A stretch of DNA of 64,000 nucleotides from Tateyamaria sp947503385. Its GTDB lineage: Bacteria; Pseudomonadota; Alphaproteobacteria; Rhodobacterales; Rhodobacteraceae. The translations under genes and the position numbers were made by a program. This document shows, one piece after another, positions 25,179 to 33,547 of this stretch. The notes beneath the pieces are model-generated. The model had not been told where the DNA came from. It was given only the letters and a program-made list of their open reading frames with translations, and did no database searches. How positions within the stretch are numbered: position 1 is the stretch's first letter; each line of letters opens with the position of its first letter. The stretch is taken from positions 1 through 64,000 of the forward strand of contig NZ_JBNFZM010000003.1 in the NCBI RefSeq assembly GCF_051195235.1. The letters run 5' to 3'.

Positions 25179-26777
25179 ATGACAATAGGACGGGTCAACC
25201 CGCAGTTCCGCCTCGAAGATCAAGGGATCAAAGGGCTGGGCGATGTCTATTACAACCTCATCGAACCGGTGCTGATCGAACGCGCACTGGCCCGCGGCGA
25301 GGGCGAATTGGGCAAGGGCGGCACGTTCCTTGTCACAACCGGCAAGTTCACGGGCCGCTCGCCCAAGGACAAGCATGTGGTCAAAACGGACAGTGTTGCC
25401 GACAGCATCTGGTGGGACAACAACGCCGAGATGTCGCCAGAAGGTTTCGACGCGCTTTATCAGGACATGCTCGCCCACATGCAGGGCGGCGAATACTACG
25501 TGCAGGACCTGACCGGCGGGGCCGACCCCAGCTATTCGATCAATGTGCGCATGGTGACAGAGCTGGCTTGGCACGGTCTGTTCATCCGCCACATGCTGCG
25601 TCGCCCCGATGCCGAAGACCTCGCGGATTTTGTGGCAGACTTCACCGTCATCAACTGCCCCAGTTTCAAAGCGGACCCGAAAAAGCACAACTGCCGCTCG
25701 GAAACGGTCATTGCGATGAACTTTGATCGCAAGATGATCCTGATCGGCGGCACGGAGTATGCGGGCGAGAATAAGAAGTCGGTATTTACGCTGCTGAACT
25801 ACCTGCTGCCCGACAAAGGCGTGATGCCGATGCACTGTTCGGCCAACCACGCCCATGGCAATCCCGTGGACACGGCGGTGTTCTTTGGCCTGTCCGGCAC
25901 GGGCAAGACCACGCTCAGCGCTGATCCCGGCCGCACGCTGATCGGGGATGATGAACATGGCTGGTCGGATCGAGGCACCTTCAACTTCGAAGGCGGCTGC
26001 TATGCCAAGACCATCAACCTAAGCGCCGAGGCAGAGCCTGAAATCTACGCCACGACCGAGAAATTCGGGACCGTGATCGAGAACATGGTGTTCGACCCCG
26101 ACACCAAGGATCTGGATTTCGAGGATGACAGCCTGACCGCGAACATGCGCTGCGCCTATCCGCTGCACTATATTTCGAACGCGTCCACGTCGGCTTTGGG
26201 CGGGCACCCCAAGAACATCATCATGCTGACCTGCGATGCTTTTGGCGTGCTGCCGCCCATCGCGCGGCTGACACCGGCGCAGGCGATGTACCACTTCCTC
26301 AGCGGGTTTACCGCCAAGGTGGCGGGCACGGAGCGTGGCGTAACCGAGCCGCAGCCCACGTTCTCCACCTGCTTTGGCGCGCCATTCATGCCGCGCCGGC
26401 CCGAGGTCTACGGCAAGCTGTTGCAGGAAAAGATCGCCAAGCACGGTGCGACCTGCTGGCTGGTCAATACGGGGTGGACAGGGGGTGCCTACGGCACCGG
26501 ATCGCGGATGCCCATTCGTGCGACGCGGGCACTGCTGACAGCGGCGCTGGATGGCACCCTTGCGGCGGGTGAATTCCGCAAGGACGCGCATTTCGGGTTC
26601 GACGTGCCGGTGTCCGTTCCGGGTGTGGCAGACATCCTGCTGGATCCGCGCCGGACGTGGGACGATGGGGCCGCCTATGATGTGCAGGCGGCGAAGCTGG
26701 TCGATATGTTCTCGGCCAACTTCGAACAATACCTGCCCTATATCGACGACGACGTCCGGGCAGCCGCAATCGGGTGA
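25179..26777 (+). CDS. pckA: Phosphoenolpyruvate carboxykinase (ATP)
   Basis: 532 residues. Converts oxaloacetate and ATP to phosphoenolpyruvate, CO2 and ADP, the entry to gluconeogenesis from C4 acids. The kinase P-loop is GLSGTGKT at 237-244. The substrate-site FTGRSPKDK is near 58-66 and GDDEHGWSDRGTFNFEGGCYAK gives the metal site. Length and features identify the ATP-type enzyme. It is divergent from chvI. In a roseobacter that uses the ethylmalonyl-CoA pathway for acetate growth, this is the enzyme that links malate and oxaloacetate to sugar synthesis. Confidence 0.97.
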   Translation: MTIGRVNPQFRLEDQGIKGLGDVYYNLIEPVLIERALARGEGELGKGGTFLVTTGKFTGRSPKDKHVVKTDSVADSIWWDNNAEMSPEGFDALYQDMLAHMQGGEYYVQDLTGGADPSYSINVRMVTELAWHGLFIRHMLRRPDAEDLADFVADFTVINCPSFKADPKKHNCRSETVIAMNFDRKMILIGGTEYAGENKKSVFTLLNYLLPDKGVMPMHCSANHAHGNPVDTAVFFGLSGTGKTTLSADPGRTLIGDDEHGWSDRGTFNFEGGCYAKTINLSAEAEPEIYATTEKFGTVIENMVFDPDTKDLDFEDDSLTANMRCAYPLHYISNASTSALGGHPKNIIMLTCDAFGVLPPIARLTPAQAMYHFLSGFTAKVAGTERGVTEPQPTFSTCFGAPFMPRRPEVYGKLLQEKIAKHGATCWLVNTGWTGGAYGTGSRMPIRATRALLTAALDGTLAAGEFRKDAHFGFDVPVSVPGVADILLDPRRTWDDGAAYDVQAAKLVDMFSANFEQYLPYIDDDVRAAAIG

Positions 26778-26792
26778 CGTAGTGCAGGTGCG

Positions 26793-27521
26793 CTACGCCG
26801 CCTTCTTGGCAGGCTCTGTCTTGTCGACCGTGATCGGCAGACGCAGCAGATAGTCGATATCCTCGCGGTGCAGATAGGCCATCACCGTCTCGAACGGGGG
26901 GCGCCCATCGCGGGGATACCAATGCAGGGCCGCAGGGTCGGTGTGCATCCATCCGGTGCGCGCCGCCAGCCCCTTGAAATGCACCTGATTCAGGATGAAG
27001 GCGAAGATGTGGTCGGGATCCCAGTGCTGGGTCGCCATCCAGAACCCATAGCGCGACAGAACGGTAGACAGGCCACTGCCGCGATAGGCGCCGTCGGCGT
27101 CGGCAATCCAGAATTCACCATGGTAGGCCATACGCCCCGTCATGCGCTGCGCCCCCGGCCCTGCCTGATAGCACGAGCGGTCCAGATCAAGGGCGATGGA
27201 CGGCGGCGGGAAGTCCGTAAAATTGGCCTTGAGGTGGCTGGCCAGCGTACTTCCCGTAACATCAAGCAGACGCAACGCCTGCGAATGGACAACATGTCCT
27301 GTGCTGTTGATGCCGATGATCCAAAAGGCCGACCCGTCTGAAAAATCGTTCAGATCCGGATCAAAAGGGACGCCCACTTGATGGTTGGGTCGCGCATCGC
27401 GGAGGATGGCGCGATATTGGTCGAAGTCATACCCAACCCGCAGTGTCAGGTCGTGGGATGCAAACAAGCGCAGGCTGGAGGCGACAAATCGTTCCCCCAT
27501 CCGCATATTCTGAAAAGTCAC
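26793..27521 (-). CDS. Conserved hypothetical protein paired with LysR-like gene
   Basis: 242 residues from GTG 27521, favoured because AAGGAGAG lies at the right distance; an ATG at 27542 is the alternative. I recognise no domain with confidence. The stretch DGSAFWIIGINSTGHVVHSQALRLLD looks PAS- or GNAT-like, and RGSGLSTVLSRYGFWMATQHWDPDHIFAFI recalls acetyltransferase-type cores. There is no signal or membrane helix. It ends with a Lys/Ala tail (KTEPAKKAA). A perfect palindrome lies 22-37 bases upstream, followed by a LysR-like gene in the same direction. Confidence 0.7.
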   Translation of the reverse strand: MTFQNMRMGERFVASSLRLFASHDLTLRVGYDFDQYRAILRDARPNHQVGVPFDPDLNDFSDGSAFWIIGINSTGHVVHSQALRLLDVTGSTLASHLKANFTDFPPPSIALDLDRSCYQAGPGAQRMTGRMAYHGEFWIADADGAYRGSGLSTVLSRYGFWMATQHWDPDHIFAFILNQVHFKGLAARTGWMHTDPAALHWYPRDGRPPFETVMAYLHREDIDYLLRLPITVDKTEPAKKAA

Positions 27522-27542
27522 CCGAGTCTCTCCTTCTCGCAT

Positions 27543-27558
27543 AAAGTGAAATCACTTT
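27543..27558. promoter_or_regulatory. Perfect palindrome upstream of the hypothetical at 26793-27521
   Basis: AAAGTGA-AA-TCACTTT with 7-base arms. It lies between the LysR-like regulator gene (27590-28480) and the hypothetical gene it precedes. Position and symmetry suggest an operator, with the LysR-like protein as a candidate binder. Confidence 0.6.
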
Positions 27559-27589
27559 AGCGGAGAATGAGGGAAAAGCCTAAAAGTGG

Positions 27590-28480
27590 TTAATCGCCTT
27601 TGAAATCGACAACTACGTCGTGCGACATCTCCTCCAGCGAAGATTGATCAAGGCCCGCAACCCGGATCGTATCGGGCCGATCCACCATAACCATAAGGGC
27701 GAAACTGCCGTCGGGCATGTGGCAGCCCAGCAGGAGGCGTTCAAAGACCAGATGCTCGGGAATGCCACCCACGGACCGCGGAATACGTGTCACAACCTGA
27801 TCAAGCCGCATCCCGCAGGTGGTCTGCACTTCGCGCAACGGTACGTCCATGACCCGTGCCAATTCGGGACCGAACGGGAATTGGTCCAGTGACCGTCCCA
27901 CACTGCTGCGCGCGGCCCCCCATCCCCACCATTTGGAATAGAATGACCGTTCGCCGACTTCGGTACACAGCCAGCCCGCCGCCGTATCACGATAGACCAG
28001 CGCGTAGGGCCGCACCGGGAGGATCGCGTCATCCTCCAACGCGCCTTGCGCGGCGGCCCAGCATTGGATGGCAGACCGAAAGAGCCCTGACGGGTTCGAC
28101 CAAGCCACACTGATCGGTTGTTGCTGCTGATGGTAATACCACCCCGTCTCATCGACATAGGACATGCCCATAAGGCCATCCACGTCCTTGATCTGTCCGC
28201 GCAGCCACAGCCGCCCGTGGCCCAACAGCGATTCCGCCGCAGGAAGGGCCGCCTGCCCCTCGTCGGTAAGTTCGTACCGGCGGTTGACGACGTGAAACAG
28301 CGTTTCGCCGCGCATTTCTTCCAAAAGGGCGATATGACGTCGCACCGTCTGGCGCGTGCTGTTCAATTCCGATACCGCATGAGACAGGTTCAGCGTCTTG
28401 GCCAACGTCGTAAACGAACGCAGCATCTCGAACAGCAGGGGCTGATTCATTTCCTTCAACTGCTTCACCGGTGCGTTCAC
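27590..28480 (-). CDS. LysR-type HTH regulator with atypical C-terminal domain
   Basis: 296 residues from GTG 28480, which has AAGAGG upstream. The N-terminal winged HTH is LysR-like (FEMLRSFTTLAKTLNLSHAVSELNSTRQTVRRHIALLEEMRGETLFHVVNRRYELTDEG, split here only for description as residues 17-77). The remaining 220 residues do not resemble the usual LysR substrate-binding domain: they contain SYVDETGWYYHQQQQPISVAW and SKWWGWGAARSSVGRSLDQFPFGPEL, with many aromatic residues. It may sense a ligand through a different fold. It is next to a hypothetical gene with a palindromic operator and is divergent from an XRE regulator gene. Confidence 0.78.
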   Translation of the reverse strand: MNAPVKQLKEMNQPLLFEMLRSFTTLAKTLNLSHAVSELNSTRQTVRRHIALLEEMRGETLFHVVNRRYELTDEGQAALPAAESLLGHGRLWLRGQIKDVDGLMGMSYVDETGWYYHQQQQPISVAWSNPSGLFRSAIQCWAAAQGALEDDAILPVRPYALVYRDTAAGWLCTEVGERSFYSKWWGWGAARSSVGRSLDQFPFGPELARVMDVPLREVQTTCGMRLDQVVTRIPRSVGGIPEHLVFERLLLGCHMPDGSFALMVMVDRPDTIRVAGLDQSSLEEMSHDVVVDFKGD

Positions 28481-28512
28481 GTGGTTGCCTCTTAATGTAT
28501 TATAGATAACAC

Positions 28513-28524
28513 CTTAACGTTAAG
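28513..28524. promoter_or_regulatory. Perfect 12-base palindrome between LysR-like and XRE genes
   Basis: CTTAACGTTAAG lies 33 bases upstream of the LysR-like start in an A/T-rich part of the 161-base divergent gap. It may be an operator for either regulator. Confidence 0.45.
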
Positions 28525-28641
28525 AGATTCACACATCAATGCTACATTGGCGTGTATTTGCGTTGCACATCTAGTCAATTGAATCACAACGCCCGATTGC
28601 CGACACCTCTGGGTAGGAAAACAACGAGAGGTATTGGTACG

Positions 28642-29001
28642 ATGTCGCATCCCGTGGACATCCATGTTGGCAAAAGACTGAAGCAAATCCGGACGCTGCG
28701 CCGTATGTCGCAAACGGATGTTGCCAAAAAGCTAAATTTGTCTTTCCAGCAAATTCAGAAATATGAAATCGGCTCGAACCGTATCGCGGCCAGCCGCCTT
28801 TTTGAACTGTCGCGCATTCTGGACGTGCCAACGTCCTATTTCTTTGAAGGTGTGGCCGAGGTCGAAAGCCTGCCGCGCCGGGACAATGGTCTCGACATCG
28901 TCAACGCGCTTGCCGCGATCGAAGACGAAAAGATCAAGTCGCGTATCGTCACATTCATCGAAGATGTGTCGGGCCTGACGGTGACGCGCCGCGCCTCCTG
29001 A
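28642..29001 (+). CDS. XRE-family helix-turn-helix regulator
   Basis: 119 residues. The N-terminal HTH_3 domain (about 10-65) is textbook: VGKRLKQIRTLRRMSQTDVAKKLNLSFQQIQKYE, then RIAASRLFELSRILDVPTSYFFEG. The C-terminal tail (LDIVNALAAIEDEKIKSRIVTFIEDV) is helical and may dimerise. Such small regulators are numerous in Rhodobacterales. The target is unknown. It is convergent with the TauE/SafE gene, three bases apart. Confidence 0.88.
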   Translation: MSHPVDIHVGKRLKQIRTLRRMSQTDVAKKLNLSFQQIQKYEIGSNRIAASRLFELSRILDVPTSYFFEGVAEVESLPRRDNGLDIVNALAAIEDEKIKSRIVTFIEDVSGLTVTRRAS

Positions 29002-29004
29002 GGC

Positions 29005-29772
29005 TCAGGCCACAAGGGCGCGTCGGATCAGGTTCAAACCGACCACAAGCAAGACCAGAAGGGTCGCGCGCCTGAACACCACTTGGTCGATGCGATCAAG
29101 CAGCTTTCCACCGATCCATTGTCCCAGCAGGGCCGGCAATATGAGTGCGGCGCTGAACGGGACGGTGTCGGGGTTGAGCACCCCGGACGACACATGCGCC
29201 GCCGCAAGGGCGACCGACCCAAGGCCATAGATCACGCCCTGAGCGCGCATCTGCTCCTTTTTTTCGGTGCCAAGCGCGGTGAGATACAGCACGGTCGGCG
29301 GCCCCCAGATTCCCGAGACCCCGCCGAGAAAACCGGCAAAGGCGCCAATCCCGGCCTCGACCCCGGCCCGCTGCCGGGCCAGTGCAAACCGCCAGCCTGC
29401 CAGTTGCAACAGCGCAAACCCGACAACCGGGACGCCGATGATTCCCAGCAATACGGGAATCGGCAACACCCGCACCAGTTGCGCGCTCGCCAGCAGCACC
29501 ACGCCGCCCACACACAGAAAAATCCAGAATCGCCGCGCCGAGGCCCAAGCGGCACCCGCCCCCTGCCACAACGCCTGAGCCACATTCGTGATAAGTGTCG
29601 GCAGAATCAGCCCGGCCAGTGCCAGTTCCGGCGCAATCAGCGTCGACAGCAGCGAGATCATCACCATTGGCATGGCGAATCCCACCACACCTTTGACCAA
29701 GCCCCCCAGGACCGCGATGGCAAAGGCTGCGACCCACAGACCGGGCGGCATAAGGCCGAAAAGAGCTTCCAT
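29005..29772 (-). CDS. TauE/SafE (TSUP) family permease
   Basis: 255 residues with about eight membrane helices in two similar halves, each starting with a glycine-rich motif (AVLGGLVKGVVGFAMPM and AFAGFLGGVSGIWGPPT) typical of TSUP exporters. Characterised members move sulfite, sulfoacetate or other organosulfur anions across the inner membrane. The substrate here is unknown, but organosulfur use is common in roseobacters. The gene is divergent from mcd, with 143 bases between. Confidence 0.88.
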   Translation of the reverse strand: MEALFGLMPPGLWVAAFAIAVLGGLVKGVVGFAMPMVMISLLSTLIAPELALAGLILPTLITNVAQALWQGAGAAWASARRFWIFLCVGGVVLLASAQLVRVLPIPVLLGIIGVPVVGFALLQLAGWRFALARQRAGVEAGIGAFAGFLGGVSGIWGPPTVLYLTALGTEKKEQMRAQGVIYGLGSVALAAAHVSSGVLNPDTVPFSAALILPALLGQWIGGKLLDRIDQVVFRRATLLVLLVVGLNLIRRALVA

Positions 29773-29793
29773 TTGGGTGTCTTACCGTGGCTA

Positions 29794-29879
29794 GCGCTGC
29801 ACTGCAAAATATCAAGACGCAACTAATGAACAAATTACCGCACTGAAACGAATAATTGTTGCGCTGCACCTGCATAATG
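29794..29879. repeat. Two direct repeats in the mcd promoter region
   Basis: GCGCTGCACTGCAAAAT at 29794-29810 and GCGCTGCACCTGCATAAT at 29861-29878 are near identical, 67 bases apart. The second overlaps the -35 box of the candidate mcd promoter. They look like regulator binding sites in the mcd / TauE divergent gap. Confidence 0.5.
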
Positions 29880-29886
29880 ACTAGGG
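29859..29886 (+). promoter_or_regulatory. Candidate mcd promoter
   Basis: TTGCGC (29859), 16-base spacer, CTAGGG (29881). The style matches other candidate promoters in the window (TTGC ... CTAG). The transcript would start about 25 bases before the mcd ATG. Confidence 0.5.
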
Positions 29887-29915
29887 AGGAGCGACGCGCA
29901 AAAGAGGATTGACAG

Positions 29916-31604
29916 ATGGCACATGACGGACAGGATTTGGGGGCCATGCCCCCCGTAGTGTTGGACAACCTTCTGGAGTTGACGGGCGCGGCAATCGCCC
30001 CGCTCGAAGAGATCCTTGAAACTGCCAAGAGCCGTGTGAAATCCCTTGTCAGTGCGGATGGGCGCGTGTCGTCCGCGCTTGTCGAACAACATCAGACCGC
30101 CGCTCACGGGCTGGCTTGGCTTGCCACATATGTCGAAGCGCTGCGCCAGATGCAGAAATGGGCCGAGACGCTGACCGCACAATCCAAGTTTGGCGAGGTC
30201 GAGGCGCTGATCCATCAGATCGCCTTTGGCGAATACCTGTGGCAGGTCTACGGCGGCATTCAGATGAATCAGGGCGAAATGCTGCGCTTGCAGGATATGG
30301 GCCTCAGCCAAGACGATATGCGTGGCATGATGGCCCCGGCGGTGATGACGCTGACCCAGTCGGGCAACACACAGGCCGCGCGGATGCGCCTTGTCGAACT
30401 GATGCAGGAGCGCAGCGCCGAAATTACCGTGGGCGCTTCGGGCCTCGACGAAGAACTCGAAATGATTCGCGAACAGTTCCGCCGCTATGCGGTGGAAAAG
30501 GTCGAACCCTTTGCCCATGACTGGCACCTCAAGGACGAGCTGATCCCCATGGAGGTGATCGAGGAACTGGCCGAAATGGGTGTCTTTGGCCTGACCATCC
30601 CCGAAGAATATGGTGGCTTTGGCCTGTCCAAAGCATCGATGTGCGTCGTTTCCGAAGAGTTGTCGCGCGGCTATATCGGCGTGGGCTCGCTGGGCACACG
30701 TTCCGAGATTGCCGCCGAGTTGATCATCGCGGGCGGCACCGAGGAACAGAAACAGAAATGGCTGCCGCAACTGGCAAGCGCCGAAACCCTGCCCACGGCC
30801 GTGTTCACCGAACCCAACACCGGCTCGGACCTCGGCAGCCTGCGCACCCGCGCGATCAAGGATGAGAACGGCGACTACACAATCACAGGGAACAAGACGT
30901 GGATCACCCACGCCACCCGCACCCAAGTGATGACCCTGCTGGCGCGCACCGACCCCGAGACATCGGACTACAAGGGCCTGTCGATGTTCCTCGCGGAAAA
31001 GACACCCGGCACGGACGAAAACCCCTTCCCCACCGAAGGCATGACCGGCGGTGAGATCGAAGTGCTCGGCTATCGCGGCATGAAGGAATACGAGCTGGGT
31101 TTTGACGGGTTCCACGTCAAAGGCGAGAACCTGTTGGGCGGCGAAGAGGGCAAGGGTTTCAAGCAGTTGATGGAGACGTTCGAGTCTGCCCGCATCCAGA
31201 CCGCGGCCCGCGCGATTGGCGTGGCGGCCTCGGCCCTCGATATCTCGATGCAATATGCGATCGACCGCAAACAGTTCGGCAAATCGCTGATCGCCTTCCC
31301 GCGCGTGGCCAGCAAACTGGCGATGATGGCGGTCGAGATCATGGTCGCCCGCCAACTGACCTATTTCTCGGCCTTCGAAAAGGATGAGGGCCGCCGTTGC
31401 GACGTCGAGGCAGGTATGGCCAAATTGCTGGGTGCCCGTGTGGCGTGGGCGGCTGCGGATAACGGGTTGCAGATCCACGGCGGCAACGGCTTTGCGCTGG
31501 AATACAAGATTTCCCGCGTGCTGTGCGACGCCCGCATCCTCAATATCTTTGAAGGGGCGGCGGAAATTCAGGCCCAAGTCATCGCGCGCCGCATTCTGAG
31601 CTAA
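29916..31604 (+). CDS. mcd: (2S)-methylsuccinyl-CoA dehydrogenase
   Basis: 562 residues. Oxidises (2S)-methylsuccinyl-CoA to mesaconyl-CoA in the ethylmalonyl-CoA pathway of acetate assimilation, passing electrons to ETF. It has the extra N-terminal ~150-residue helical domain that sets Mcd apart from other acyl-CoA dehydrogenases (LDNLLELTGAAIAPLEEILE, QQTAAHGLAWLATYVEALRQ-like). The dehydrogenase core follows (LGVFGLTIPEEYGGFG-like, FTEPNTGSDLGSLRT, GNKTWITHA), with the catalytic glutamate near 546 in RILNIFEGAAEIQ. It is the only gene of the pathway in the window. etfBA at 15.9 kb encode the likely electron acceptor. Confidence 0.93.
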   Translation: MAHDGQDLGAMPPVVLDNLLELTGAAIAPLEEILETAKSRVKSLVSADGRVSSALVEQHQTAAHGLAWLATYVEALRQMQKWAETLTAQSKFGEVEALIHQIAFGEYLWQVYGGIQMNQGEMLRLQDMGLSQDDMRGMMAPAVMTLTQSGNTQAARMRLVELMQERSAEITVGASGLDEELEMIREQFRRYAVEKVEPFAHDWHLKDELIPMEVIEELAEMGVFGLTIPEEYGGFGLSKASMCVVSEELSRGYIGVGSLGTRSEIAAELIIAGGTEEQKQKWLPQLASAETLPTAVFTEPNTGSDLGSLRTRAIKDENGDYTITGNKTWITHATRTQVMTLLARTDPETSDYKGLSMFLAEKTPGTDENPFPTEGMTGGEIEVLGYRGMKEYELGFDGFHVKGENLLGGEEGKGFKQLMETFESARIQTAARAIGVAASALDISMQYAIDRKQFGKSLIAFPRVASKLAMMAVEIMVARQLTYFSAFEKDEGRRCDVEAGMAKLLGARVAWAAADNGLQIHGGNGFALEYKISRVLCDARILNIFEGAAEIQAQVIARRILS

Positions 31605-31643
31605 GCGCCCATTGCACGGGACGGATTTCGGACGCTGGCGAGA

Positions 31644-31671
31644 TTGACGGCAGGCTGAAATTGGCCACTGT
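31644..31671 (+). promoter_or_regulatory. Candidate promoter giving a leaderless lysE-type mRNA
   Basis: TTGACG (31644), 16-base spacer, CACTGT (31666). The ATG at 31678 lies seven bases after the -10, and no Shine-Dalgarno is visible, so transcription would start at or next to the start codon. Confidence 0.4.
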
Positions 31672-31677
31672 GGCGGC

Positions 31678-32274
31678 ATGTTGACCTTTGCCGCCGCTGT
31701 GTTCTTTTTGATTGTGACACCGGGACCTGGTGTGTTGTCTGCTGCGGGCGTCGGTGCCGCATACGGAATGCGCGCTGGCCTGCGCTATGTTCTGGGTCTG
31801 TTTATCGGCAACAACCTCGTCATCCTCGCCGTGGTCACCGGGCTGGCCGGGCTGGTGCTGGCCAACCCGCTGATCCGCACCGCGCTGTCGGTCCTGTCGC
31901 TGGCTTACCTCTTTTACCTTGCGATGCGCATCGCCTTTGCCGGGTCGAACCTCGCCTTTGCGCCTGCAACGACCCAACCCGGCGTGCTGGCAGGCGTTTT
32001 GTTGCAGCCCATCAACCCCAAGGCCTACGCGGTGAACACCGCGCTTTTTGCCGGGTTTTCCATCTTGCCGGATGCGCTGATCACCGAAGCCATCTGGAAA
32101 ATCCTGATCGTGAACGCCATTTGGCTGCCGATCCACGTGGCTTGGGTCTGGTTCGGCGGGCAGCTCAAGGCGCTGAACCTCGCCCCCACCAAGCAGCGCA
32201 TCGTGAATTTCGCGATGGCGGCTTCCATGCTGCTGGTTGTGGCCCTTGCGCTCTGGACTCAACTGCGCAGCTAG
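31678..32274 (+). CDS. LysE/RhtB-family amino-acid exporter (first of three)
   Basis: 198 residues with about six membrane helices. The family N-terminal motif is clear (FFLIVTPGPGVLSAAGVGAAYGMRAG), as is the conserved central NPKAY (LLQPINPKAYAVNTALFAG). Such exporters expel excess amino acids or homoserine lactones through the inner membrane. The substrate is unknown. The gene is close behind mcd but has its own candidate promoter. The stop overlaps by four bases the stop of the convergent gene. Confidence 0.88.
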   Translation: MLTFAAAVFFLIVTPGPGVLSAAGVGAAYGMRAGLRYVLGLFIGNNLVILAVVTGLAGLVLANPLIRTALSVLSLAYLFYLAMRIAFAGSNLAFAPATTQPGVLAGVLLQPINPKAYAVNTALFAGFSILPDALITEAIWKILIVNAIWLPIHVAWVWFGGQLKALNLAPTKQRIVNFAMAASMLLVVALALWTQLRS

Positions 32275-32861
32275 CGCTGGTAAATCACCTTGCACGGATG
32301 AACCGGCAGAAACGCGGGCCGGTCCTTGATGGCCATTTTTGCGCAAACCGCCTCAGCATTTTTCACAGCGACATCCGCTGACGCGCCGCGCCCGATGCCA
32401 TAGGCCCCGGTTCCCGCCACCGCCAGAGCCACGGACCCAGGCGTCGCCCGTACCCGGTCGACAATCGTGACCAAACGCGGCGTCAAGGGGATGTCGATGC
32501 CGTTCGCCGTGCCCAATCCGGCCCGCACCTCCATCACTTCGCAATCTTCCCCATGCTGCGCGCACCACGCCAAGGCATCCGTCCGCGCGACGGTCTCGTC
32601 GATATAGGAATTGACCCAGCCAAAAGCTGTCTCACCCCGCGCGAACACCGCCACGGCGCTGTTGCGCCGGTCCCACCGGTCGTAGTGCCACAACATGTCG
32701 TCCGTCATAGGTTGGTCGCGCACAGGTTGAACTGTCTCCGGCACCGCCGGTTCGACGGCCCGTTCCGGCTCGGGCAGCAATTGCACGACGTTCAGCGCGG
32801 CCAGCACGGCCAACCCGCCAAACAGCGCGGCCACATCCCAGCCGCTCAGACTGTACCGCAT
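32271..32861 (-). CDS. Hypothetical membrane-anchored protein
   Basis: 196 residues. The N-terminus is a signal anchor (about 9-28), then a proline/glutamate linker and a soluble domain with four cysteines (LAWCAQHGEDC, NAEAVCAK, VHPCKVIYQ), likely paired in the periplasm. I do not recognise the family; the C-terminus (GTGAYGIGRGASADVAVKNAEAVC) recalls DUF4189-like domains, where a small Cys-bearing segment repeats. The start MRYSLSGW at 32861 is chosen because hydrophobic-anchor similarity begins there. It is convergent with the lysE-type gene. Confidence 0.65.
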   Translation of the reverse strand: MRYSLSGWDVAALFGGLAVLAALNVVQLLPEPERAVEPAVPETVQPVRDQPMTDDMLWHYDRWDRRNSAVAVFARGETAFGWVNSYIDETVARTDALAWCAQHGEDCEVMEVRAGLGTANGIDIPLTPRLVTIVDRVRATPGSVALAVAGTGAYGIGRGASADVAVKNAEAVCAKMAIKDRPAFLPVHPCKVIYQR

Positions 32862-33022
32862 TCCACCCACAACAACTGCCCCAGTGTTTTGCGCGCACCA
32901 TAACCGCTTTGATGCTCGCGATATAGGCAAGACTTGGCGCGCCTTGCGCAGCAAAGCGCCCATTCGCCGCAGGCGCAACTGTTTCCCTTGAAACTGGAAA
33001 TACGCAGTCGTACGCCCGAACC

Positions 33023-33547
33023 ATGGCGAAAACACCCCTCTCCCCCGCAGCATGGATCGACGCCGGCCTTGATCAGCTGGCCAAGCTGGGCCCGCAAGCC
33101 CTGCGTGCCGAACCGCTTTCGCGCCACCTGAAGACCTCCAAAGGTTCTTTTTACTGGCATTTCAAAGATGTACCCGCCTTTCAGGCCGCATTGCTGGACG
33201 AATGGAAGTCCCGGACAATGGCAACCTTGGCCGAGGATGCAGCAGCCGATGGATCATCCACCGACAAACTGATCCGCTTTGGTCAAAGCGTTCAGGCGGA
33301 CGTGGCAGGACCCGCATTGCGGGCATGGGCACAAGCGGACGCGTCTGTTGCCAAAGTGCTGGCACAGGTCGATGCGGCACGGATCACGCGGCTCAACGAA
33401 CTGATGCGCACCATCGGCATCAAGAACGAGGATTTCAGCAAGGCCGCATTTGGCACGCTGATCGGATTGCAGCAGACACATCTTGATGACGGTGACGGTC
33501 TGGTCGCCTATGCGGCGCTGATCGACGTGGTTCTGGCAAACGCGTGA
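33023..33547 (+). CDS. TetR-family transcriptional regulator
   Basis: 174 residues. The N-terminal TetR HTH is recognisable (AWIDAGLDQLAKLGPQALRAEPLSRHLKTSKGSFYWHFKDVPAFQAALL, described as residues 10-57). The rest is helical and variable, as in ligand-sensing TetR domains. The stop overlaps the GTG start of a META-domain lipoprotein gene, which may be a target or only a passenger. The upstream 161-base gap is divergent to the hypothetical anchored protein gene. Confidence 0.87.
   Translation: MAKTPLSPAAWIDAGLDQLAKLGPQALRAEPLSRHLKTSKGSFYWHFKDVPAFQAALLDEWKSRTMATLAEDAAADGSSTDKLIRFGQSVQADVAGPALRAWAQADASVAKVLAQVDAARITRLNELMRTIGIKNEDFSKAAFGTLIGLQQTHLDDGDGLVAYAALIDVVLANA

Noticed and set aside
29835..31679. 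Long open frame antisense to mcd (about 614 codons)
   Set aside because: It lies wholly on the opposite strand of a strongly supported gene, its composition is that expected of GC-rich antisense frames, and its product resembles no family. The same applies to the other long antisense frames, such as 2240-3589 and 22312-23871.
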